A stretch of 21,601 nucleotides of DNA from a virus: positions 1 through 21,601 of IMG/VR virus record IMGVR_UViG_3300044522_000701; one strand, written 5' to 3'. The position numbers and the translations under genes were made by a program. Every line of letters begins with the position of its first letter. Position 1 is the stretch's first letter. A model generated the notes under the pieces. It did no database searches, was not told the origin of the DNA, and saw nothing but the letters and a program-made list of their open reading frames with translations. This document shows, one piece after another, positions 15,025 through 21,262 of the stretch.

Positions 15025-15410
15025 TAGAGTTTCTTGGCGTGAACCCAATCCTTCATAGCACCGAAGTCCTTGTCCCCTGCTAGTTGAGCAAGGCGGTCTC
15101 CAGTACGCTCAAGGGCGTGGATTTTATTCTTAGCCTCTGCTAGGTCGCTGAGGGTTTGAGCCAGCGTAGGGCTGTTCAGACGCTCGCAGAGTTCCCTTAC
15201 AGGAACGCACAGCATCAGAGAAGCCGCCCTCACAGAGTTCTGCGTGACCACGAACTTACCATCGGCAGACTTGAAGTCGGCTGACTGAGCAATGATTTCT
15301 TCTGCTTGTTTCATAGGTATGGTGACGAATTTGCTGTGAGGGCGTTTCTTCTGAGCGATGATAGCGTGTCGTAGGTAGGATACTCCTACGCTCTTAGGCT
15401 CGTACTGCAT
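15024..15410 (-). CDS. Hypothetical phage protein with helical C-terminus (128 aa)
   Basis: Not recognised. The N-terminal part (YLRHAIIAQKKRP..KFVTIPMKQAEEIIAQ) is basic. The middle (DGKFVVTQNSVRAASLMLCVPVRELCERL) could hold a small helix-turn-helix-like unit. The C-terminal part is a charged helix (LSDLAEAKNKIHALERTGDRLAQLA) with coiled-coil character. It overlaps the upstream gene by 17 bases and the downstream start by one base (TAATG). A DNA-binding accessory protein is one possibility. Confidence 0.6.
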   Translation of the reverse strand: MQYEPKSVGVSYLRHAIIAQKKRPHSKFVTIPMKQAEEIIAQSADFKSADGKFVVTQNSVRAASLMLCVPVRELCERLNSPTLAQTLSDLAEAKNKIHALERTGDRLAQLAGDKDFGAMKDWVHAKKL

Positions 15411-15588
15411 TCTCAGGGAACAGAGACTGCATCAGCGTGGTGGTGTTCACACGCTTCATCTTCTTGTCGATGATGAGATTGATGTAGGTCTGGTTGTGAA
15501 TCTTAGTCGGCTTCAGGAGACGAGCGACTCGACCATCGCTGAGAACGATGTACTGCGAGTTGTTGAAGGGCTTGGCGGTCAGGGTCAT
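15394..15588 (-). CDS. Small NUMOD4-like protein (64 aa)
   Basis: Residues about 12-58 resemble the small DNA-binding module found in front of HNH homing endonucleases (NUMOD4-type, 'Y.vs..GrV..l...'). They read YIVLSDGRVARLLKP, then YINLIIDKKMKRVNTTTLMQSLFPE. No HNH catalytic residues are present, so it would bind DNA without cutting, or be a remnant of a homing endonuclease. The start is in the CCTATG context with no Shine-Dalgarno sequence. The gene follows ERF by 19 bases. Confidence 0.55.
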   Translation of the reverse strand: MTLTAKPFNNSQYIVLSDGRVARLLKPTKIHNQTYINLIIDKKMKRVNTTTLMQSLFPENAVRA

Positions 15589-15607
15589 AGGTATGATAGG
15601 TTAGGGG

Positions 15608-16405
15608 TTAGAAGGGGATGGAGTCTTCAGCGACAGGAGCAGAAGGGTTCTGCGACTCGTTCCAGAGACGGACAGCCTCAGCCTTGGTGTTAGCATCCTT
15701 AGCGGACACAGTAGTGTTGTCACCAAAGGGCTTGGGAGTCCAGCGAGTAGCGAAGTAACTGAGGTCACCAAACTTCACCTCACGATTGGCTTCAGTCAGG
15801 GGCAGTTCGCTGAGGGGAGTACCCTTGCGGTCACCAAAGGGAGCGACAGCCACAAAGCCAGCAGGGGCAGGCTTGGCAGGGCTAGCCGTCACACTCGGTG
15901 CAGGGCGAGCCACAGGCTTTGCATAAGAGGCAGTCGGCTTAGAGCCAGACTTAGCCAGACGATTAGTCTCTGCATCGCAATCTTCAGTTGCCACGCCAGC
16001 CACAGAAGCCAGAGCGTACCTGCGAAGATAAGAATAGATAGACCCAGCGTCCTGACCAGACATTTCCTTGTCAGCAGGAATGAGAGCATCCGCTTCAACA
16101 GAGCCACCAGAGGCGTGGATGAGAATGGTACGAACTCCGACAGCACCCTCGCTTCCGATAGGGAACTGGAGGACTGCAAGTCCGTGCTTCTTAAAGATAG
16201 GCTTAAGGGTTTCGAGGTGCTTGGAGAGGCTCGCATAGGAATTCTTATGGAATGGATTAGTCGAGTCGGCAATGATGTCCTGCGTCTCAGAGAGAGCATT
16301 GACCAGAGCGATGTTGAGTTCAGTTTGCTGTTCAGGCGTATTGCGGTTCATAGAAGTGGTGTCAAAAATGGAATCAGAGTAAGTAGAATAGGAGAAGTCG
16401 GACAT
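15608..16405 (-). CDS. erf: ERF-family single-strand annealing protein
   Basis: ERF proteins anneal complementary single strands and work with a 5'-3' exonuclease in phage recombination. The diagnostic order is present at about residues 30-150: ALVNALSETQDI, YASLSKHLETLKPIFKKHGLAVLQFP, VRTILIHASGGSV, and the conserved SIYSYLRRYALASVAGVATEDCDAE. A Pro/Ala/Lys-rich linker (about 155-190) leads to a second small region (about 195-250). The extreme C-terminus is AEDSIPF, an acidic tail ending in IPF like that of SSB proteins. The partner exonuclease is encoded upstream at 18526-19338 in the same operon. The start at 16405 lies 12 bases after the ribbon-helix-helix gene and has TACTCCTATG, not a Shine-Dalgarno sequence. 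Confidence 0.9.
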   Translation of the reverse strand: MSDFSYSTYSDSIFDTTSMNRNTPEQQTELNIALVNALSETQDIIADSTNPFHKNSYASLSKHLETLKPIFKKHGLAVLQFPIGSEGAVGVRTILIHASGGSVEADALIPADKEMSGQDAGSIYSYLRRYALASVAGVATEDCDAETNRLAKSGSKPTASYAKPVARPAPSVTASPAKPAPAGFVAVAPFGDRKGTPLSELPLTEANREVKFGDLSYFATRWTPKPFGDNTTVSAKDANTKAEAVRLWNESQNPSAPVAEDSIPF

Positions 16406-16417
16406 AGGAGTAAGGTA

Positions 16418-16591
16418 TTACGAGAGGGGGTGCGTGTCAACTTCTTTCTGCATAATAGTGCGAACAAAAGTAGAGCGAGTCATTGCCACATCTTTAGCAA
16501 TCTTTGTGATTGACTTAAGGAGTTTGTGAGGCAGGCGAACTGTAAGCATATCTTCAGAGGTTCTGGAAAGGCGTTTGGTTTTGGTTTTCAT
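16418..16591 (-). CDS. Ribbon-helix-helix (Arc/CopG-like) DNA-binding protein, 57 aa
   Basis: A short gene found by reading the gap between the transglycosylase and ERF genes. The 57-residue product begins MKTKTKRLSRTSEDM and then has a typical ribbon-helix-helix core. The strand MLTVRLP is followed by helix HKLLKSITKIAKDV, the turn residues AMTRS, and helix TFVRTIMQKEV. Such proteins dimerise and insert the beta ribbon into the DNA major groove, usually as repressors. The ATG overlaps the transglycosylase stop as ATGA (16588-16591), strongly supporting translation. It probably represses an early promoter, possibly the operon's own. Confidence 0.85.
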   Translation of the reverse strand: MKTKTKRLSRTSEDMLTVRLPHKLLKSITKIAKDVAMTRSTFVRTIMQKEVDTHPLS

Positions 16592-17088
16592 CGGGAAAGA
16601 ATGTAATTGGCTCGCTTAAGGATGCAGGCACGAGCGTCATCAAGTTTATAAGAATTGTATACGAACTCGACCTTAGCCGCACCACCAAAGCCCATATTAT
16701 AAGCCATATAGAGTTGGATGTCAGTCGGCTTGATGCCACGCTTCTGGAAGCGATAGTACAGCAGGAGGAAGTAAGCCTTGGCTACTTGGCGGGAGATGAC
16801 AGGGTCTTTGGCTCGTGTCTTCCATTGGTCATTGATGTGACCAAACATCCAAGCATAGTTGTCAACGAAAGCACCTCGGTCATTATACTCCATCCACTTG
16901 CAACCATCAAGCCAAGCCTCTTGGTGCAACTGGTAAGCCCCCAGAGCCTTTCCCTTGTCCCCAACTGCATTGGGGTTGAAGTTGGATTCAATCATAGCGA
17001 CTGAGTCCAAGAACTTTTCTGAGATGACAGACTCGGTTTTGGCGTGTCCAAAAGAACAGAGAGCCAGCAGGGAGAACAGGTGCTTCAT
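16588..17088 (-). CDS. Exported lytic transglycosylase / endolysin (166 aa)
   Basis: The start is set at 17088 (MKHLFSLLALCSFGHA), which gives a short Sec signal peptide with probable cleavage after GHA. The open frame to 17124 would add twelve residues and bury the signal. The mature part has the lysozyme-like transglycosylase signature: FLDSVAMIESNFNPNAVGD with catalytic E34, then GALGAYQLHQEAW (GxYQ motif) and a later AYNMGFGGA segment (the 'AYNxG' motif). These enzymes cleave peptidoglycan between MurNAc and GlcNAc. With a Sec signal it can reach the periplasm without the holin. It is encoded inside the replication operon, away from holin and lipoprotein. A role in lysis is likely; a role in entry or superinfection is an alternative. 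Confidence 0.85.
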   Translation of the reverse strand: MKHLFSLLALCSFGHAKTESVISEKFLDSVAMIESNFNPNAVGDKGKALGAYQLHQEAWLDGCKWMEYNDRGAFVDNYAWMFGHINDQWKTRAKDPVISRQVAKAYFLLLYYRFQKRGIKPTDIQLYMAYNMGFGGAAKVEFVYNSYKLDDARACILKRANYILSR

Positions 17089-17142
17089 AGACTGGGAAGA
17101 AAAGGAAATGGTAATACGATGCAAGCGGAAAAGTGAAATAGT

Positions 17143-17826
17143 TCAAACTTTCTTTTCAGCCATTCCTGCCATCATATAATAGTCCTTGAGCCTGCGGATG
17201 AGAGCCTTGCCAGTTTCCACATCACGGCTATCGAATCGCTCCAGCAGGGTCGTGCCGTTATAATTCGTGGAGATGATTGTAGGACGCTTGGCGGTGCTAC
17301 GCTCATCAATAATGGCGAACAGGTCAGATGCCATACGCTGGGTCAGACGCTCCTTGCCGAAGTCATCAATGATAAGGAAGGGCAGTTCAATCAGCCCCTC
17401 CAGCATCTTGGCGTGTTGGCGGTCATCAAAGCCCTTTTCAATCATACCCTCAATCTTCCGCATAGTAAGGAACTGGTACTCCAACTGGCGGTCACGCTTG
17501 GCACTCTCCACCCACATCCTGCGGATGATTTCCCAGATGGCTCGTGTCTTGCCAATCCCAGTCGTGCCGTGGAGCAGGAGACCGCTGACATCACCCTCTG
17601 GCTTCCACTCCAGAGCCTTTTGAATGCTGGCGTGGAGTCTGGCTACCTCCGTGTCCCTGAAGAGGACAGGCATAGACGGAGGGACAGTCGAGTCCACCAG
17701 ACCATCGTACGCCACACGCTCAGGGTCGAGGTGCTGACGGCAGAGGTGGTAGCGGACAAGGGAGTGGTCAGCCTTGGAGAACAAAGCCCCACGCTTTCCA
17801 CAATGACAAGCAGTATCGTAAGCCAT
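17143..17826 (-). CDS. DnaC/DnaI-like helicase loader (AAA+ ATPase)
   Basis: The 227-residue protein has a Walker A HGTTGIGKTR (K93, T94), Walker B FLIIDDFGKE (D154, D155), a sensor-1-like ISTNYN near 185-190 and an arginine-bearing IRRLKD at 210-215. This is the order of DnaC/DnaI/IstB-type AAA+ loaders. A possible zinc site at the N-terminus (C7, C9, C29, H32) resembles the zinc-binding N-terminal domain of DnaI. The role would be loading the replicative helicase at the phage origin. No helicase gene is visible here, so it may use the host DnaB. The gene follows the initiator gene by 4 bases, the same order as lambda O and P. A 54-base gap separates it from the transglycosylase. Confidence 0.9.
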   Translation of the reverse strand: MAYDTACHCGKRGALFSKADHSLVRYHLCRQHLDPERVAYDGLVDSTVPPSMPVLFRDTEVARLHASIQKALEWKPEGDVSGLLLHGTTGIGKTRAIWEIIRRMWVESAKRDRQLEYQFLTMRKIEGMIEKGFDDRQHAKMLEGLIELPFLIIDDFGKERLTQRMASDLFAIIDERSTAKRPTIISTNYNGTTLLERFDSRDVETGKALIRRLKDYYMMAGMAEKKV

Positions 17827-17830
17827 AAGA

Positions 17831-18529
17831 TTAGAATGCGTTGTGGTCTTCAGATGTCAATGCCTTTGTAGTCTTAGTGCCAAACTTTTTGTTAGGCTCA
17901 AAGAGACCCTGCCAGCCCTGCTTGATGGATTGCTCGATAGCCTCCGTGGACTTCTGTTCACCCCAGAGGACGAACTCCTTGAACTGAGCCTGTACGCTGG
18001 AGTCCGTGAGGGTCTTCTTCATCTCCTTGCGGTACTGAACCCAAGACTTCCAAGAAGCAATGAAAGCATCAGAACCAAAGGGCAAACGAACAAGCCACAT
18101 CTGCTGTTGGACTGTATCTTTATCTCCTTTATTATTCTCTTTGTTATATGTAGGCAAAATTTTGCCACCCCCCACGGCAATTTCTTTCCTCCCCCCTAGG
18201 CAATTTTTTGCCACCCCCACAGAGCGAGTGACCTGAGCATCTGCCAAGGCATTTTGCAGAGCGACCTTCTCGACAGTACGGATAATCCTGCGACCCTCCT
18301 GCTCGACACGAGTGATGAGACGAGAGTCTTCCAGTTCCTTGAGGAGGTTACGCAACTGACGCTCGCCCAGCCCAAGGTGCTTGGACAGGTAGGCGTTAGA
18401 GGCGAAGCACCCTTCATCGTTGTCCAGACCATCCACGACACCATACACCACCTTAGCGGTGATGCTGATGCTCGTGGTCTGGAAGACTCCCGCAGGAATC
18501 CACACGCCTGTGAACTTAGGCTCGCTCAT
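17831..18529 (-). CDS. Replication initiator, winged-helix (lambda O / DnaD-like organisation)
   Basis: The N-terminal domain (about residues 22-90) is a winged helix: SITAKVVYGVVDGL, then SNAYLSKHLGLGERQLRNLLKELEDSRLI, then a wing with GRRIIRTV. A Gly/Lys-rich linker (about 104-140) is encoded by the iteron-like repeats. The C-terminal domain (about 150-215) ends in EAIEQSIKQGWQGLFEP, a motif common in phage replication proteins that contact the helicase loader. The role is to bind the origin and recruit loader and helicase. The start overlaps the exonuclease stop as ATGA, and here GAGGTG precedes the ATG by five bases, a rare Shine-Dalgarno-like site in this window. The loader gene follows directly. 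Confidence 0.85.
   Translation of the reverse strand: MSEPKFTGVWIPAGVFQTTSISITAKVVYGVVDGLDNDEGCFASNAYLSKHLGLGERQLRNLLKELEDSRLITRVEQEGRRIIRTVEKVALQNALADAQVTRSVGVAKNCLGGRKEIAVGGGKILPTYNKENNKGDKDTVQQQMWLVRLPFGSDAFIASWKSWVQYRKEMKKTLTDSSVQAQFKEFVLWGEQKSTEAIEQSIKQGWQGLFEPNKKFGTKTTKALTSEDHNAF
18118..18219 (-). other. Candidate origin of replication: three 23-bp iterons plus A/T-rich run
   Basis: Three tandem copies with period exactly 23 lie at 18151-18173, 18174-18196 and 18197-18219. Each has GGCAA at the same phase (GGC at 18153, 18176 and 18199) and ends in a run of C. Copies 1 and 3 hold the palindrome-like GGCAAAATTTTGCC and GGCAATTTTTTGCC; copy 2 is degenerate. Because 23 is not a multiple of three, the repeat cannot be a protein-level repeat, so selection on DNA is implied. 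In gene direction the iterons are followed by an A/T-rich segment (18150 down to about 18118). This matches the layout of ori-lambda inside gene O. Functional assignment is inference. Confidence 0.7.
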
Positions 18530-19338
18530 AGGTTCACCTCAACAGAGGAGTCGGAGTAAGCAGGGTACTTACCAGAGGACTGACAGCCAGCGAAGTCGTT
18601 AATAGAATTCTCCCAGAGTTGCGTGGTCTTGTCACGGCTGTGCTTGGACAGCAGGTACACGCCCACGGCAAAGGGTGCTACTTTTTCTACCAGAATGAAA
18701 TAGAAGTTGTTACAGACCTTGCCGTTCGCATCGAGCAACCAGCGGTACTGGACTTCCTGAATGTCGTAGCGTCTATCCCAGATAGCCTTCCTAGCACCAG
18801 CAGGCGAGGCATCCTCAGCACTCTTGTAGTCCAGAGCAAAGCCATCGGTAGCAGAGTAGCCGTCAATCATTCCCTTCAGGCGAACCTCACCTGCCTCAGG
18901 GCGAGCCGTGCCGAACACAGCGACCTCCTTATGCGTCAGAGCCTTGTGCAGGCTGGAGGCGAGAGGGTGAGCCATCACGCTCTTCTTCATAGCCTGAATC
19001 GTGGCGTACTCATCAGAGTCAATGACAGCCTTGCCAGCGTGTTCGATAGCAAAGTTCTCATTGTACGCCTTACCTTCCTTGGTGCGACCATCCATCTTTT
19101 CTTTTACAGCGAAGAACTTGGTCGGGTCATCCTGAAGCATCAGGGCGTGGAAAGCCGTGCCAAGAATCATAGCCTTGGTCGGTTCTTTCTTAACCTCCGT
19201 GCTGGCGAGGTAGTGAGCAGGGCTGACGAGGAATTCTTTGAGCGAACTCTGAGCCAGACCAGTTGCGTTGCGGTAGTCAGCGTCAGCAATCCCAGCGAGG
19301 AACGCTGGGTCTGAGCCGTTGAGGGATGTAGTAATCAT
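18526..19338 (-). CDS. RecE-type PD-(D/E)XK exonuclease
   Basis: The protein resembles the nuclease domain of RecE/exonuclease VIII-like phage proteins. It shows the N-terminal motif GLAQSSLKEFLVSPAHYL, then GTAFHALML (H64), then VRLKGMIDGY (D159), then LDYKSAEDA (D170, K172), and the QEVQYRWLL helix (Q194, Y198) that follows the active site. These are the metal-binding and catalytic positions of the PD-(D/E)XK fold. The enzyme would resect 5' ends of double-stranded DNA to give 3' tails for ERF. It is the second gene of the leftward operon. Its stop overlaps the initiator start as ATGA. No Shine-Dalgarno sequence precedes the ATG. Confidence 0.88.
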   Translation of the reverse strand: MITTSLNGSDPAFLAGIADADYRNATGLAQSSLKEFLVSPAHYLASTEVKKEPTKAMILGTAFHALMLQDDPTKFFAVKEKMDGRTKEGKAYNENFAIEHAGKAVIDSDEYATIQAMKKSVMAHPLASSLHKALTHKEVAVFGTARPEAGEVRLKGMIDGYSATDGFALDYKSAEDASPAGARKAIWDRRYDIQEVQYRWLLDANGKVCNNFYFILVEKVAPFAVGVYLLSKHSRDKTTQLWENSINDFAGCQSSGKYPAYSDSSVEVNL

Positions 19339-19369
19339 CAGGGCTAGTAAAACCCTGTATCACAGAGTG

Positions 19370-19735
19370 TCAACCCTTCTTTCGTCTTTCTTTCGCTTTC
19401 TTATTCCGTCTCAATCTCTTCTCATCTGCGGTCTTATGGGTCGGGTGAATCTCTACACGAGGGGCTTCTGCAAAGCAATCCCAGTACGCCATCACGCTGG
19501 CTACGAACTCAGCCTTGGTACGCTGACGCTTGGCTCTGCGAGCGAGGTTGCTTATCTTTCCTTCAATGCCATTGCAGTTCTGGCACAGCACCCCACGGAT
19601 AAGCCCTGTCTCGTGGTCGTGGTCAAGGCAGGCGGTCACGCATCGCAGGTCTATCTTGCACAGCCAGCAGTTGCCATTCTGAGACACGGCAATCTTATCA
19701 CGCAGGGCAGGAATATCTTTTACTTTTAGTTTCAT
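19370..19735 (-). CDS. Endonuclease VII-like HNH nuclease (junction resolvase)
   Basis: The protein has the zinc pairs CWLC (C23, C26) and CQNC (C51, C54) enclosing CLDHDHETGLIRGVLC, with D40, H41 and N55. This is the His-Me finger arrangement of T4 endonuclease VII, where the equivalent Asp, His and Asn serve catalysis. Such enzymes resolve branched DNA before packaging or cut mismatched DNA. The C-terminus is a highly basic tail (RLRRNKKAKERRKKG) that should aid DNA binding. It is the promoter-proximal gene of the leftward operon and is divergent from the gene at 19800. The 16-bp repeat at 19713-19728 lies in its first codons. Confidence 0.88.
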   Translation of the reverse strand: MKLKVKDIPALRDKIAVSQNGNCWLCKIDLRCVTACLDHDHETGLIRGVLCQNCNGIEGKISNLARRAKRQRTKAEFVASVMAYWDCFAEAPRVEIHPTHKTADEKRLRRNKKAKERRKKG

Positions 19736-19759
19736 TCTTGTATATATCTTTTACTTTTA
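19713..19759. repeat. 16-bp direct repeat, 31 bases apart
   Basis: ATATCTTTTACTTTTA occurs exactly at 19713-19728 and 19744-19759. The start-to-start spacing of 31 bases is about three helical turns, so both copies face the same side of the DNA. One copy lies in the first codons of the endonuclease gene and the other in the divergent control region. It could be a pair of operator sites for a repressor, for example the ribbon-helix-helix or helix-turn-helix protein encoded in the adjoining operons. Confidence 0.65.
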
Positions 19760-19799
19760 TTAAGGCTTGCTATACTAGTCAAGACGAATAGGGTGCAGT
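19736..19799. promoter_or_regulatory. Divergent control region between leftward and rightward operons
   Basis: This 64-base gap separates two divergent start codons, so both operons probably start here. Rightward, TATACT at 19771-19776 could be a -10 box, with a poor -35 (TTTTAC, 19749-19754) 16 bases upstream. It would start transcription a little before the ATG at 19800. Leftward, the ATATAT run at about 19742-19747 lies just upstream of the endonuclease start. A TTACTTTT element at 19751-19758 lies between them. The boxes are weak matches and the host sigma-factor rules are unknown. Confidence 0.45.
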
Positions 19800-20276
19800 A
19801 TGGAATACGAGTCGAGCAAGGAACGCATCAGCACCAACCCTAACATTCAGGTGACTGGTAAAAAGTTAGCCAAGGATAAGCGTGACAAGGTCATTGAACT
19901 CCTTAAGGATGGTCAGGGTACGAGTGCCGTGGTAGAGGCTACTGGCGTGTCCAAACCTACTGTCATTGCTATTAGAAAAGATACTGAGGACAATAAGGGA
20001 TTTGAATTGGGTACTTGGAAGAAGCAGACCGCCCATTTACTTTCTCAGATTGTTACTCGTGGTTCTACTAGACTTCTGGATGAGATTGAGAATATCCCTG
20101 CGGGTCAACTGCCCCTCGCCATTGCCATTATGGTGGACAAGGTAGCCGCCCTTCAGGATGCCCCTACAGTCATCGTGGAGCATCGCCTGAGGGTCAGCCA
20201 CGAGGACATTAACTCTATGCTTAAGGGGGATATAATCGACATCAAACCTCTTGAACAAAAAGACTTGACGGAGTAA
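19800..20276 (+). CDS. Helix-turn-helix DNA-binding protein (158 aa)
   Basis: Residues about 26-62 form a homeodomain-like helix-turn-helix: DKRDKVIELLKDGQGTSAVV as first helix and turn, then ATGVSKPTVIAIRKDT with the recognition helix. The rest is helical. It includes GTWKKQTAHLLSQIVTRGSTRL, then IPAGQLPLAIAIMVDK and APTVIVEHRLRV, a layout seen in phage small-terminase-like and transposase-like HTH proteins. It is the first gene of the rightward operon, so a role as an early regulator is plausible; small terminase is the main alternative. The start at 19800 has no clear Shine-Dalgarno sequence (AGGGTGCAGTATG). Confidence 0.75.
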   Translation: MEYESSKERISTNPNIQVTGKKLAKDKRDKVIELLKDGQGTSAVVEATGVSKPTVIAIRKDTEDNKGFELGTWKKQTAHLLSQIVTRGSTRLLDEIENIPAGQLPLAIAIMVDKVAALQDAPTVIVEHRLRVSHEDINSMLKGDIIDIKPLEQKDLTE

Positions 20277-20302
20277 CACAGTTGTGAATACTGGGGTTCG
20301 AT

Positions 20303-20563
20303 ATGAACTCTTACAGATTTAAAAATCTGAACATCAGGCACGAGGGCTTAGACTTCCTCGTCAATGGTCTCGCTCACTATGTTATCGAGGACTATGAGGA
20401 AGACGGCAAGCAGGCAGGGTTTGAGACCGCTGAGGTCTATGATGCTCTTGGTGCTAACGGCTATGTGTCCTCCAAGGAAGTCCTTGGTCACCTCGCTGAC
20501 ACGGCTGTCGCTACCCTCAATCAGGACTCGCACCTGACTCGCATCCTCGGTAACAAACTTTAA
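20303..20563 (+). CDS. Small early protein of unknown function, paralogue A (86 aa)
   Basis: Not recognised. The N-terminus (YRFKNLNIRHEGLDFLVNGLAHYVIED) looks like two or three beta strands, followed by an acidic loop and a helical C-terminus (HLADTAVATLNQDSHLTRIL). The same scheme appears in the protein at 20933-21262: NL-I, ING-A-YV-ED, then a late helix with L-N. I therefore infer that the two are diverged duplicates. The gene lies 26 bases after the HTH gene. Small, acidic early phage proteins often target host enzymes, but nothing here identifies a target. Confidence 0.6.
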   Translation: MNSYRFKNLNIRHEGLDFLVNGLAHYVIEDYEEDGKQAGFETAEVYDALGANGYVSSKEVLGHLADTAVATLNQDSHLTRILGNKL

Positions 20564-20616
20564 GTTTCTTTTTAAAGACGCTTGACCTTGGAGCAAATCG
20601 TATTACATTTACTTTT

Positions 20617-20913
20617 ATGGAACACCTAATGGAACAAGTACTGGCAATGAAGCGAGAAGACCGCACGGCTTTCTTGCACGGACTCTGTATGCACCTGAAT
20701 AAGCAGAACGACATCGCTTGTTTTTCTTTTTACGAGCGTGAGACCATCCGTGAAATGCTTGAAGAGAAACTCGACAAGAAGGTTACTGAAGATGACCTTG
20801 ATGGTACTATGGTCACTATGGATATGGAGTGGCTTGAAGACAACTGGGAGGACTTCAACAAGATGACGATTCTCGCCAGCGATTCATATTCTATCTTTAC
20901 TTTTAAGAAATAA
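20617..20913 (+). CDS. Small acidic early protein of unknown function (98 aa)
   Basis: No known family. The protein is mostly helical and acidic in the second half: MEHLMEQVLAMKREDRTAFLHGL, then FYERETIREMLEEKLDKKVTEDDLD, then MEWLEDNWEDFNKM. TTACTTTT at 20609-20616 abuts the ATG directly, preceded by TATTAC. If that is a -10 box, the transcript would be leaderless or nearly so. A start one codon group later (MEQVLAMK) is possible but I keep the first ATG. Confidence 0.6.
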   Translation: MEHLMEQVLAMKREDRTAFLHGLCMHLNKQNDIACFSFYERETIREMLEEKLDKKVTEDDLDGTMVTMDMEWLEDNWEDFNKMTILASDSYSIFTFKK

Positions 20914-20932
20914 CATATACATTACTTTTCCT

Positions 20933-21262
20933 ATGCCCCGCAACCAACCAGAACTCACCTACCCTATCGAGAACCTCGAAATCGAGGTCAACGGCAGGGA
21001 ACTCAAGATTAACGGCTACGCCAAGTATGTCCTAGAAGACCAGTCTTCTGGAGAGCAGGGCGATGCCTCTTCTCTTTTCGCCTGCTTCACTCGCCTGAAG
21101 GTCACGGACTGGACGAACATCGTCAAGACCGACAGAGACGCTGAGGGACTGACCAAGGCTGACCTCAAGGCTATTGAGGACTCCATCCTCGACAACCTGA
21201 ACGAGAACTTTGAACTCTGCGAGTACCTCGCTAACCTTCCTGAAGACGGAAGCGATTTCTGA
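20933..21262 (+). CDS. Small early protein of unknown function, paralogue B (109 aa)
   Basis: Not recognised. The N-terminal pattern TYPIENLEIEVNGRELKING followed by YAKYVLED matches the protein at 20303-20563 in order and spacing. The C-terminal part is longer and acidic (DLKAIEDSILDNLNENFELCEYL). The start at 20933 is in the CCTATG context, with TTACTTTT at 20922-20929 just upstream and TATACAT-like sequence before it. Duplicate early genes are common in phage host-takeover regions, but function is unknown. Confidence 0.6.
   Translation: MPRNQPELTYPIENLEIEVNGRELKINGYAKYVLEDQSSGEQGDASSLFACFTRLKVTDWTNIVKTDRDAEGLTKADLKAIEDSILDNLNENFELCEYLANLPEDGSDF

Noticed and set aside
18619-19314. Plus-strand frame of 231 codons opposite the exonuclease
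   Set aside because: It is antisense to a gene with clear nuclease motifs and shows no domain of its own.
19319-19729. Plus-strand frame of 136 codons opposite the endonuclease VII gene
   Set aside because: It is antisense to a gene with intact zinc and catalytic residues.
20552-20570. AAACTTTAAGTTT inverted repeat at the end of the 86-residue gene as terminator or operator
   Set aside because: The arms are short and A/T-only with a one-base centre. The sequence is mostly explained by the Lys-Leu-stop codons.
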